From: a virus
Direction: 5' to 3' (one strand)
Length of the DNA: 31,153 nucleotides
IMG/VR virus record: IMGVR_UViG_3300032299_000212
Coordinates: 1 to 31,153 of that record
Position numbers and translations under genes: made by a program. Positions 21,297 through 27,284 of this stretch are shown here, piece after piece. How positions within the stretch are numbered: the stretch's first letter is position 1; the number at the start of each line of letters is the position of its first letter. The notes under the pieces are model-generated. The model did not search any database. It saw only the letters and a program-made list of their open reading frames with translations, and was not told the DNA's origin.

Positions 21297-21722
21297 TTAA
21301 CAGGCTTTACCGCCGTAGGCCATCTTCTTGGCTTTAGTCATGCCGCCCTTTTTCATTACACGGGAACCGATGCCACCGGGGACACCAGAACCAGCCATCT
21401 TAACTTGCGTACCCTTGGTCTTGCCTTTGACAGCAACACCGTCTTTACTAGGAGCCGCAGTTTTAACAGCGCCCATGGCAGAAGCCTTAACGGAGCCACC
21501 TGCTGCCATTTTGCTAGTGCCTTTTTTCTTGGCCATCATTGCCATGAAGCCGGGGTTCATTTTAGAAGCCATAGTATCACCACCTTTTGAAAATTTGCGG
21601 CCCTTGTCCGCAGTTGTAAAATCTTTGCCCACGGATTGTGGGACGCCTACCTTCTTAGCAAACGATGGCGAATTTGCAATCGCTGCCATGAAATTGTGTT
21701 GTTTTCTAGAACTACTCGGCAT
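21297..21722 (-). CDS. Basic protein with PSSSRKQHNFM start and C-terminal Cys (141 aa)
   Basis: Start set at ATG 21722, which has CGGAG 8 nt upstream and overlaps the end of the membrane-protein gene; an in-frame ATG at 21764 lies inside that gene. Begins MPSSSRKQHNFMAAIANSPS and FAKKVGVPQSVGKDFTTADK, a start I recall from many phage proteins. Met/Lys/Gly-rich middle, then SKDGVAVKGKTKGTQVKMAG and the ending YGGKAC. The second half resembles the 87-aa neighbour. Confidence 0.7.
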   Translation of the reverse strand: MPSSSRKQHNFMAAIANSPSFAKKVGVPQSVGKDFTTADKGRKFSKGGDTMASKMNPGFMAMMAKKKGTSKMAAGGSVKASAMGAVKTAAPSKDGVAVKGKTKGTQVKMAGSGVPGGIGSRVMKKGGMTKAKKMAYGGKAC

Positions 21723-21906
21723 CTTTTTTTCTCCGAATAATTTCAGCAAAGGGTTTACCCGCAATCATTTCAGTAATACGCATCACTGTCCAGACCGCGC
21801 CAATAAGACCGAATACAGGAGTAAACATTTCCAAAAATGATCCTACGGTTGCAAACACTGAAACAACATCCAGTGTGTTTTTAACTGTGTCTGAATTTGT
21901 AGTCAT
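21712..21906 (-). CDS. Small membrane protein (64 aa)
   Basis: One or two hydrophobic segments (LDVVSVFATVGSFLEMFTPV, then FGLIGAVWTVMRITEMIAG, about residues 13-50) with a basic C-terminus (KPFAEIIRRKKDAE). Starts one nt after the previous stop and its last codons overlap the next gene. Far from the lysis cassette and among virion genes, so holin activity is not implied. Function unknown. Confidence 0.65.
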   Translation of the reverse strand: MTTNSDTVKNTLDVVSVFATVGSFLEMFTPVFGLIGAVWTVMRITEMIAGKPFAEIIRRKKDAE

Positions 21907-21907
21907 A

Positions 21908-22153
21908 TTAGCAGTTCCAAGCCCTAAGGCTCTTGTTGATGCGTGAGTTCGGGTCGTTTGCCGTCTTCGCGCTGGTCAGCTTCTTTTTCATGCCACTCAT
22001 CCTTGCACAAAAGGAGTCGCGCCGTGAGCCGCCTTCCGGCTGGGGACGTTTCAAGTTCATGCCTTGCGCTTTCGCAGAGGCGCGACCTTTGGCGTTCAAG
22101 CCGCCCTTCTCGGACTTGCCCTCTTTGCGTTGCCATGCTGGTGACTTAGCCAT
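21908..22153 (-). CDS. Small basic protein, DUF6321-like, with C-terminal Cys (81 aa)
   Basis: Begins MAKSPAWQRKEGKSEKGGLN followed by AKGRASAKAQGMNLKRPQPE, then SRRDSFCARMSGMKKKLTSA and the ending INKSLRAWNC. The SPAWQRKEGK...GGLNAKGRxS...RRxSFxARMxGM pattern is that of small phage/bacterial proteins I recall as DUF6321 (not verified). Overlaps the previous stop by TAATG. Function not known; basic and possibly DNA-binding. Confidence 0.7.
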   Translation of the reverse strand: MAKSPAWQRKEGKSEKGGLNAKGRASAKAQGMNLKRPQPEGGSRRDSFCARMSGMKKKLTSAKTANDPNSRINKSLRAWNC

Positions 22154-22647
22154 TATGCGACCTGCGTCACGGTAACAATAACTGACGGAGTTGTTGGGCG
22201 TGTTGGATTTGTTCCAGCCGCTGACGCCAACAGTTCAATATTTGCATCCGTGCTTGACCAATACAGTTGAAAATAATCACCCGAACTAACGTCTGCTAAA
22301 TAGTTCCATGCGGCAATATTCCTACCGCCACTTAAGGGGACATTTACCTGACCATTAGAACCTGCAACATTAGCGCCATTTTTAGCCAGCCACACCTCTA
22401 CAGTAGCAAATCCGGTACCAGCGGCACGAGCAAATTGTGCAGAAAATTGGATGTTGTAAATACCGGTAGTCGCAATAGTTATGCGTGACCCACTAACAAC
22501 TGATACCCCGTTGGAATAATCAGTTGTGCCCAACAACATTAAATTAGCGCTTGTAGAACCGCCGCTGAGTTGGGTGGTGTTATCTTCGAACATACCGTAG
22601 TTAGCGGCAAAGTTTCCTGCTGCGGGGTTATTGACAACAATTGCCAT
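22153..22647 (-). CDS. C1q/TNF-like jelly-roll virion protein (164 aa)
   Basis: The second half shows a C1q-like order of strands: GSRITIATTGIYNIQFSAQF, ATVEVWLAKNGANVAGSNGQ, AAWNYLADVSSGDYFQLYWS and SSTDANIELLASAAG. Such trimeric jelly-rolls occur in phage fibre tips and head decorations. It starts 2 nt after the previous stop. Most likely displayed on the virion surface; whether on head or tail cannot be told from sequence. Confidence 0.7.
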   Translation of the reverse strand: MAIVVNNPAAGNFAANYGMFEDNTTQLSGGSTSANLMLLGTTDYSNGVSVVSGSRITIATTGIYNIQFSAQFARAAGTGFATVEVWLAKNGANVAGSNGQVNVPLSGGRNIAAWNYLADVSSGDYFQLYWSSTDANIELLASAAGTNPTRPTTPSVIVTVTQVA

Positions 22648-22649
22648 GA

Positions 22650-22976
22650 TTAGCCTTTCATGTACACGGAGACTATTGCCCCTGTACCAGAGATAGCTGT
22701 CACGTTAGCGCGGTAGTACTCATACGTATTAGCAACTGCAAAGCCATCTGATGTAGGAGCAGTGCCTAACGTTAAAGTAATTGTGCCCAACGTAAAGAAG
22801 TTTGCGCCGTCATTGCTAACTTGAATTGATATGGTCGCCGCGCCAGTAGACGTAGATGTGTTACCTACAGCTTGGAAGCTGTGATAAGCATACGTGGCAT
22901 AAGCCGACGTATCTCGTGGACGCCACGCCGTACCCGCGCCTGTGCCGGTGGCGTTAGAGAGGAGTATCTGTGCCAT
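22650..22976 (-). CDS. Small beta-rich virion protein (108 aa)
   Basis: After MAQILLSNATGTGAGTAWRP it has a discoidin- or lectin-like beta appearance (ATISIQVSNDGANFFTLGTI, TYEYYRANVTAISGTGAIVS) and ends VYMKG. The pattern of noise-tolerant sensor-like strands with SNDGxNF is common in phage structural proteins of unknown location. GGAG lies 7 nt upstream and the start overlaps the previous gene by 23 nt. Function unknown. Confidence 0.65.
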   Translation of the reverse strand: MAQILLSNATGTGAGTAWRPRDTSAYATYAYHSFQAVGNTSTSTGAATISIQVSNDGANFFTLGTITLTLGTAPTSDGFAVANTYEYYRANVTAISGTGAIVSVYMKG

Positions 22977-23130
22977 TTTGTTGCTCCGGTTCTGGTGCTT
23001 CTAGCCTGTTTATGAGCATCTTGTACGCTTGGATTGTGCCTTGAGCCTGAATCAAAAAGGTTTGGGCCTTCTGTGCTTCAGTCTCAAGGTCACGAATCTC
23101 AGTCTCCAAGAATTCCTTGGTGATCTGCAT
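22954..23130 (-). CDS. Short coiled-coil protein (58 aa)
   Basis: Start at ATG 23130 directly after the previous stop (TAAT-ATG) rather than the upstream in-frame ATG at 23178 inside that gene. MQITKEFLETEIRDLETEAQ continues as one charged helix with a heptad pattern to about residue 45 and a polar tail. Small coiled-coil proteins of this type, often near structural genes, are frequent in phages. No SD, so termination-reinitiation is likely. Function unknown. Confidence 0.65.
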   Translation of the reverse strand: MQITKEFLETEIRDLETEAQKAQTFLIQAQGTIQAYKMLINRLEAPEPEQQNGTDTPL

Positions 23131-23131
23131 A

Positions 23132-23734
23132 TTAAGAGAACGTTGCGTAAGCGGGTACGTAGTAAACAGTGCCGCCAATCATCACTTTGATTGCTTTAGA
23201 CACAGTAGTCACGCTAGTTGCTGTAGGCGCAATCGTAGCGGCGGGAGCTGTTTCAATGTTCATCAACAAAGGAATCTCACCCGTGTTTGTACCGCTGTCA
23301 GACACGCGAATGAATGAAGCAGTTGCGGGTAAAGTAGCGTTAACTGTGTAGGCGGTGTCTAGTTGAATAACAGACAAAGTACCGCCGGGAGTAGCATCAG
23401 AGCCGCCCAAAGTAGCACGAATTGCATTAGCCGCACCAGAAATAGTGGCTGATGCGCCGTCAATACTTAAAGAAATGTGAGCGCCGTTGATCGTGCCGCC
23501 TGTTGCAGCATCAGTGCCGGTTACAACGGAGAAAGCACGGAGAGTCTCACCTGAACCTGTAGAGGTAAAGGTCAGTTTGTTGTAGCTCAAACGCGTGTCG
23601 CCGGTAGCGGCAGAGGTCGTAGCGTAAGACTCAGAGATGTTGCCAGAAGTTGTTACTGCAATTGGGGAAGCTGCTGTGCCGCCAATAAAACCGTTTAACG
23701 ATTTGACGGGGCCGGAGAATGTGGTCAATGCCAT
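23132..23734 (-). CDS. Beta-rich virion protein (200 aa), first gene of the second structural unit
   Basis: Starts MALTTFSGPVKSLNGFIGGT; the rest is Thr/Ser/Ala-rich with TGSGETLRAFSVVTGTDAAT, GGTINGAHISLSIDGASATI and SFIRVSDSGTNTGEIPLLMN. The pattern resembles capsid-associated or fibre proteins of aquatic phages, but the family is uncertain to me. Translation starts at ATG 23734 with AAGGA 6 nt upstream. That SD is directly preceded by the 3' arm of a predicted pseudoknot, and a putative promoter lies about 90 nt upstream. Confidence 0.65.
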   Translation of the reverse strand: MALTTFSGPVKSLNGFIGGTAASPIAVTTSGNISESYATTSAATGDTRLSYNKLTFTSTGSGETLRAFSVVTGTDAATGGTINGAHISLSIDGASATISGAANAIRATLGGSDATPGGTLSVIQLDTAYTVNATLPATASFIRVSDSGTNTGEIPLLMNIETAPAATIAPTATSVTTVSKAIKVMIGGTVYYVPAYATFS

Positions 23735-23745
23735 GATGTGTCCTT

Positions 23746-23801
23746 ACATACAAGTGAAGTGCATTAGTCTGTATGTCGTCAGCCGGGACTGTCTAATGCA
23801 C
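23746..23801 (-). promoter_or_regulatory. Predicted H-type pseudoknot in the mRNA leader of the 200-aa gene
   Basis: On the minus strand, in RNA order: GTGCATTAG (23801-23793), ACATACA (23776-23770), CTAATGCAC (23767-23759), TGTATGT (23752-23746). The first and third pair (9 bp), the second and fourth pair (7 bp), and the arms interlock in pseudoknot order with loops of 16, 2 and 6 nt. The last arm touches the AAGGA Shine-Dalgarno (23745-23741) of the gene starting at 23734. This arrangement could modulate ribosome binding. The complementarity is seen directly; folding and function are inferred. Confidence 0.6.
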
Positions 23802-23823
23802 CGGATAACCCCGGATTACTGTG

Positions 23824-23852
23824 TTTATATCACGGTATTTTTAAGTGCGCAA
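23824..23852 (-). promoter_or_regulatory. Putative sigma70-type promoter for the second structural unit
   Basis: TTGCGC (23852-23847), a 17-nt spacer and TATAAA (23829-23824) on the minus strand. A start near 23817 would give an approximately 80-nt leader containing the pseudoknot. It sits in the 159-bp gap between the divergent GNAT gene and the 200-aa gene, after a terminator and two opposite-strand genes that would otherwise block the late transcript. No equally good plus-strand promoter for the GNAT gene was seen in this gap. Confidence 0.55.
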
Positions 23853-23893
23853 CAATTATTTTTCTTGTCACAATCTCCCGGCATTATGGAGGT

Positions 23894-24334
23894 ATGAAAT
23901 ACAGCATTGTCCACGCCGATATTGATCTACCAGAGATAGTAGACCTATTGACTTTGCTTCAAAAGACGTGCCTTCCCCACGACAAAATTTACCCGCTTAC
24001 AAAAGGATATTGGTATGTTGTTTTTTCAGAAACCGGTGAAGCGGTTGGCTTTGGTGGTATTGTCCCCTCTACTCGTTGGGCTGACACTATGTACCTATGT
24101 CGCGCAGGCGTTGCACCAGCTCATCAAGGACAGGGACTCCAGAAGCGGCTTATCCGACAGCGCCTTAAAGTGGCCAAGAGATTAGGCATGAATTGGGTCA
24201 TTACTGATACCAATGAAAACCCCGCTTCTGCTAACAGTTTGATAGCTATAGGTTTTAAAATGTTTGAGCCATCTAAACCTTGGGGTTTCAAAACGGCGTT
24301 GTACTGGCGGTATCGGATCAAACATGCCGTATAA
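23894..24334 (+). CDS. GNAT-family N-acetyltransferase (146 aa)
   Basis: Plus strand, opposite to the virion operon. The fold is readable: YVVFSETGEAVGFGGIVPST (41-60) is the beta2-beta4 region, and CRAGVAPAHQGQGLQKRLIR (69-88) is the acetyl-CoA motif with Q78-G-Q-G-L. WVITDTNENPASANSLIAIG (101-120) and FKMF give the C-terminal strand-helix-strand. It would acetylate an amine; the substrate is unknown. GGAGG lies only 1 nt before the ATG, a poor spacing, so the start may be used weakly; no better in-frame start exists. Its end overlaps the HNH gene by 11 nt. Confidence 0.8.
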   Translation: MKYSIVHADIDLPEIVDLLTLLQKTCLPHDKIYPLTKGYWYVVFSETGEAVGFGGIVPSTRWADTMYLCRAGVAPAHQGQGLQKRLIRQRLKVAKRLGMNWVITDTNENPASANSLIAIGFKMFEPSKPWGFKTALYWRYRIKHAV

Positions 24335-24704
24335 AGACCCAAAAGTTAAGCAAACTAAACAAAAGACGTACGCAAACACGTACTATGAAAAAAATAAAGC
24401 AACTGTAATTGCGGCAAGTAAAGCCTCGGCCAAGGCATATAAAGATCAGTGGCGTAGCTTTAAAGCTACATTAGCCTGCGTAAAGTGCGGGCAAAACCAC
24501 CCGGCCACGTTTGACTTCCACCACATAGACAGCGATACCAAAGAAGCCTCGGTTAACAAGCTAATAAAAAACCGTGCCTTTAAGCGTGCTATGGAAGAAG
24601 TCAAAAAGTGCGTTGTGCTCTGCGCCAACTGCCACCGCATTCACCACCATGATGAACGTATGGCTAAAAAGGCCAAAAAGAAAAAAGGGGCCGAAGCCCC
24701 CTAA
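24324..24704 (+). CDS. HNH nuclease (126 aa)
   Basis: Start taken at ATG 24324, inside the end of the GNAT gene. A basic N-terminal helix (residues 1-45) precedes a zinc-binding HNH core: C52-VK-C55, DFHHID (64-69) with the His pair of the first beta hairpin, and C100-AN-C103-H104-RIHHH. This CxxC...FHH...CxxCH order is typical of small phage HNH proteins. The last residues (KKAKKKKGAEAP) are encoded by an opposing transcription terminator. It may be a free-standing homing-type nuclease that entered the operon together with GNAT; a DNA-processing role is the alternative. Confidence 0.8.
   Translation: MPYKDPKVKQTKQKTYANTYYEKNKATVIAASKASAKAYKDQWRSFKATLACVKCGQNHPATFDFHHIDSDTKEASVNKLIKNRAFKRAMEEVKKCVVLCANCHRIHHHDERMAKKAKKKKGAEAP
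24675..24700 (-). terminator. Rho-independent terminator for the acidic gene (minus strand)
   Basis: On the minus strand GGGGC-TTCG-GCCCC (24700-24687) forms a 5-bp stem with a cUUCGg tetraloop, followed by TTTTTTCTTTTT. It lies 7 nt after the stop of the 78-aa acidic gene and inside the 3' end of the opposing HNH gene. On the plus strand no T-tract follows, so it acts in one direction. Confidence 0.85.
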
Positions 24705-24707
24705 GTA

Positions 24708-24944
24708 TTACTTGTTATCAGCAGCTTCTTCAGCGGCTTCAACTTCAGCGCCGTCTAACTCTTCTTCAGTGTCATCTTCGTCTTCAAACTCTTCGTCGTC
24801 AGGTGCGGCTACGTACTCAACAGCCCAACCGTAATTTTCTTGAAATTCCACGAACTTTTGGAAAATTTCAATCATCTCAAAATCGTGTGTCTCAATAGAC
24901 AACTTGTTGTTACCAAAGTAACCAAATTCCATTTCAAATTTCAT
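24708..24944 (-). CDS. Small, highly acidic protein (78 aa), DNA-mimic-like
   Basis: Start taken at ATG 24944 (GGGG about 8 nt upstream); the same frame is open to 25037 but runs through a terminator. The N-terminal half is a beta/helix segment (MKFEMEFGYFGNNKLSIETH, DFEMIEIFQKFVEFQENYGW). The last 32 residues have 18 Asp/Glu (DDEEFEDEDDTEEELDG and on). It has its own putative promoter and terminator, the layout of a phage moron gene. Acidic small phage proteins sometimes mimic DNA and block host nucleases; that is only a hypothesis here. A metal- or protein-binding structural role is also possible. Confidence 0.75.
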   Translation of the reverse strand: MKFEMEFGYFGNNKLSIETHDFEMIEIFQKFVEFQENYGWAVEYVAAPDDEEFEDEDDTEEELDGAEVEAAEEAADNK

Positions 24945-24962
24945 GATGTGCCCCTGTGTTAG

Positions 24963-24981
24963 TGCAGCCACAGCGGCTGCA
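24963..24981. promoter_or_regulatory. Perfect palindrome at the predicted start of the acidic-gene transcript
   Basis: TGCAGCC and GGCTGCA arms (7 bp, 5-nt spacer) lie directly downstream of the putative -10 (24987-24982) and about 20 nt before the ATG. No T-tract follows, so it is not a terminator. Its position over the transcript start fits an operator, or a 5' stem-loop protecting the mRNA. Confidence 0.55.
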
Positions 24982-25009
24982 AATCTATCGTAGTTTAACT
25001 TTGTGACAA
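24982..25009 (-). promoter_or_regulatory. Putative promoter for the acidic gene
   Basis: TTGTCA (25009-25004), a 16-nt spacer and TAGATT (24987-24982) on the minus strand. It starts right after the T-tract of the capsid terminator, so transcription would restart here for a single gene. The -35 matches consensus at 5 of 6 positions, the -10 at 4 of 6. Confidence 0.45.
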
Positions 25010-25010
25010 C

Positions 25011-25033
25011 AAAAAGGCCACCCGAAGGTGGCC
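25011..25033 (-). terminator. Strong rho-independent terminator after the capsid gene
   Basis: On the minus strand GGCCACC-TTCG-GGTGGCC (25033-25016) makes a 7-bp stem with a cUUCGg tetraloop followed by TTTTTGTT. It lies 27 nt after the capsid stop. A weaker hairpin (AGCC...GGCT, 25041-25055) stands between them. It would stop or greatly reduce read-through from the head module. Confidence 0.9.
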
Positions 25034-25060
25034 CCAAATAGCCCTCGTGAGGCTGTTTTA

Positions 25061-25969
25061 TTAAGCGCCGGAAGAACCGAACATGCCCAATGGATCAGAC
25101 CAGCCGAAGCTGTAACGCTCACGAGACTTGTAACGAACGTTACCAGTGTCGAAGTCGCCGTCCATTGACTGAGCCAAAGGCGAACGCACAAAGTGCTTCA
25201 TACCGTTAGGCACGTCTGTGCACAAGAACCAAGCGTTGGTATCAGTCAAGAAGTGGTTAATGGTATATCCACCGGGGATAGAACCATTGTTCTTCAATGC
25301 GTTGATATCGTTGTCAGCAGTAGACACGCGCAATTCAGTCTCAAGCAAACGAGTTGCCGTGAACTGCAATGCAGGTGGAACCACCAACTTGCTAGGTTTA
25401 GCAGCGATCAACAAGCCGCGCTCGTCTGTCCACAAGCTAATCTGAATAACAGCGTTTTCCAACGATGTTTCATTCAAGTCAGCAGGTGTAGAAGGAACGT
25501 TACTGTTAGTACCGCCAGAGACCAAGGGGTGTGCGTTGGAGAACAAAGCAACACCATCACCACCGGGGTAAGCGCTAGAGAAACCGTTGTTCAAAACAGC
25601 GGCAGCTTTAACTTGCTTAGTGTATGCCATAGCGCGGGCCAAAGCCTTCGTGTAACGAGCAGACAGTGAGTCATACAAGTTATCTTCGATAGCTTCTTCA
25701 GTCAAGCTGAAGCCCAAAGCAATGGTTTCGTGGTTGTATCGAGCAGTCCATGCTTCCTGTGCATTGTCATAAGCGATGGCAGAACCCTCGTTTTTGACTG
25801 GTGCAGCAGAGAAACCAGACAGTTTGGTCTCTTCTTCAAATGAACGCTCAGAGGTCTCTGTTTCATAGATCTCTTTGTGCTCTTCGCCGTATTTAGCATA
25901 CTCCAGACCGAACAAAGCGTTCAGACCGGGGAGCAGCTCTTTCAATAGTTGTGCGCGTGAAATAGCCAT
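25061..25969 (-). CDS. Major capsid protein, Mu gpT-like HK97 fold (302 aa)
   Basis: Resembles the Mu-like major head subunit gpT family: FEEETKLSGFSAAPVKNEGS (44-63), AYDNAQEAWTARYNHETIAL (66-85), GFSLTEEAIEDNLYDSLSAR (86-105). Next come AVLNNGFSSAYPGGDGVALF followed by SNAHP, then KLVVPPALQFTATRLLETEL and a C-terminal YKSRERYSFGWSDPLGMFGS. These are the helix, P-domain and exposed loops of an HK97-type shell protein. It follows the scaffold-like and surface protein genes and is closed by the strongest terminator of the window, as expected for the most abundant product. AAGGAG precedes the start. Confidence 0.8.
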   Translation of the reverse strand: MAISRAQLLKELLPGLNALFGLEYAKYGEEHKEIYETETSERSFEEETKLSGFSAAPVKNEGSAIAYDNAQEAWTARYNHETIALGFSLTEEAIEDNLYDSLSARYTKALARAMAYTKQVKAAAVLNNGFSSAYPGGDGVALFSNAHPLVSGGTNSNVPSTPADLNETSLENAVIQISLWTDERGLLIAAKPSKLVVPPALQFTATRLLETELRVSTADNDINALKNNGSIPGGYTINHFLTDTNAWFLCTDVPNGMKHFVRSPLAQSMDGDFDTGNVRYKSRERYSFGWSDPLGMFGSSGA

Positions 25970-25981
25970 GATTTAAGCTCC

Positions 25982-26806
25982 TTATGCTACGTAATAGCGA
26001 TGTGCGCCGAAGTTGAACTTAACCAACACTTCGGGGGTTTCGACCAATACAACAGTACCGGCGACTTGAGTTGCAATCGAAGTCACAGTAAGAGTTGTAC
26101 TACCAGTGGTTGTTACAGTAGAAGCAGCGCTCAAGGTAGAACCTGTGAACTGCAACTGACCATTTACCAAGTTATACACGTCAGTGCCGATTGGCAAGAA
26201 CGCACCAACTGGCAAACCAGATACAACAACAGAAGTTGCTGAAGGAGCGCCACCAGACACGTATGTGCTTGAAAAGCTAACTTGTGTATCGGGAACCAAG
26301 TTCAAAACACGGAAGCCGCCACCAGAGGTTGTAGCAGACGCACCAACAACAGACATGCTACTGTTACCAGTAGATACTGAGCCAGTTTGTGTGCCGCCAG
26401 CCATGTTAGCGCCAACGAGAATTGAAGAAGCTGAACCAATAACTACACCGCCAGCGGTTGTAGTAACAGCGACTTTCATCACTTGGTCAGGATCGTCACC
26501 GATGATCGCAGTAATGTCACCAGCAGTGATATTGCCGGGGTAGTACTGTGAAAACTGACGTTGCTTAGTCGTAGGGTTTGTGTAATAGCAACCCAAGAAC
26601 ACACCAACAGTAGTGTTGGTAGTGCTAACAGGGTAAGTTGCGAGTACAACATAACCAGCCAACAAAGTAACTAAGTCACCGTTAAACAGAGGGGTGCCAT
26701 AGTTGTACTGAATAGGTAGATTACGAGTAGAACCCGCAAATACCTGTCCACCGATCAAATTGACCGGTTTAACGCCGTAAGGGGCGTCGATAGTGGGATA
26801 AGCCAT
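25982..26806 (-). CDS. Probable virion surface/decoration protein upstream of capsid (274 aa)
   Basis: The start MAYPTIDAPYGVKPVNLIGG (1-20) and QVFAGSTRNLPIQYNYGTPL are features I recall from capsid-associated proteins of aquatic phages. The rest is Gly/Ser/Thr-rich and beta in character, with GFRVLNLVPDTQVSFSSTYV and VLVETPEVLVKFNFGAHRYY. It lies directly before the major capsid gene, the usual place for decoration proteins or a protein binding the shell. AAGGAGTC lies before ATG. Location on the capsid is inference. Confidence 0.65.
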   Translation of the reverse strand: MAYPTIDAPYGVKPVNLIGGQVFAGSTRNLPIQYNYGTPLFNGDLVTLLAGYVVLATYPVSTTNTTVGVFLGCYYTNPTTKQRQFSQYYPGNITAGDITAIIGDDPDQVMKVAVTTTAGGVVIGSASSILVGANMAGGTQTGSVSTGNSSMSVVGASATTSGGGFRVLNLVPDTQVSFSSTYVSGGAPSATSVVVSGLPVGAFLPIGTDVYNLVNGQLQFTGSTLSAASTVTTTGSTTLTVTSIATQVAGTVVLVETPEVLVKFNFGAHRYYVA

Positions 26807-26825
26807 TTAAGACTCCTTAAAAAAT

Positions 26826-27284
26826 TTAAGTACCTTTGCCAAAGCTAGACGAGGACTTACGCTCTTGGAAGAGCGGCATCCGCGCATCACTTTGACGCAT
26901 GAAACTATTGTCCACAGCATCTGTCTGAGATTGAGTGACTTTGGCAAAATGGGAATTTCGCTGGTCTACAAACTCAGTAGGTGTCTTGCAAAGCAATAAT
27001 CCACCAACCTCAATGTTGTCTTTAAAACGACTATTGGGATCGGCTAACAGTCTAAATTTCGGTTGTTCTTCAATGGCAACGGGTTCCCAACCTTCTCGGA
27101 GTTTGGCCGATAAGTTACGTGGGTCAGCGTTGTTCATCGTAGAAACACGAATCCAGCGGTAGTTGTATCCGGGCTGTTTGTCTGGCTCGGGCAACAGTTC
27201 AGGTTGCGCCCACTGCTTGGGACGTTCCTGTACCGCACGGGTTGTCAACTCGCGTGTGAGTTTGTTATCTTTAATATCAGCCAT
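26826..27284 (-). CDS. Conserved head-module protein of unknown function (152 aa)
   Basis: Start at ATG 27284, with TTGGAGGC 6 nt upstream and an 8-nt overlap with the scaffold gene; an in-frame ATG at 27302 is less likely. Notable stretches: QPGYNYRWIRVSTMNNADPR, KLREGWEPVAIEEQPKFRLL and NIEVGGLLLCKTPTEFVDQR. The WxRVSxxNxxDxxNLSxKLxEGWEPV pattern recurs beside scaffold genes in aquatic phages as I recall. No enzyme motif. Possibly a small head-assembly factor. Confidence 0.65.
   Translation of the reverse strand: MADIKDNKLTRELTTRAVQERPKQWAQPELLPEPDKQPGYNYRWIRVSTMNNADPRNLSAKLREGWEPVAIEEQPKFRLLADPNSRFKDNIEVGGLLLCKTPTEFVDQRNSHFAKVTQSQTDAVDNSFMRQSDARMPLFQERKSSSSFGKGT

Noticed and set aside
23797-23816. 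CCGG...CCGG short inverted repeat near the leader
   Set aside because: Only a 4-bp stem on a self-complementary word; too weak to call a terminator or operator.
24945-25037. Longer start for the acidic protein (109 aa, ATG at 25037)
   Set aside because: It would translate through the capsid terminator hairpin and the putative promoter. ATG 24944 has a purine-rich SD and begins the sensible protein.
25193-25669. Plus-strand ORF of 158 codons opposite the capsid gene
   Set aside because: Antisense to a clear major capsid gene, with no motif or signal of its own.
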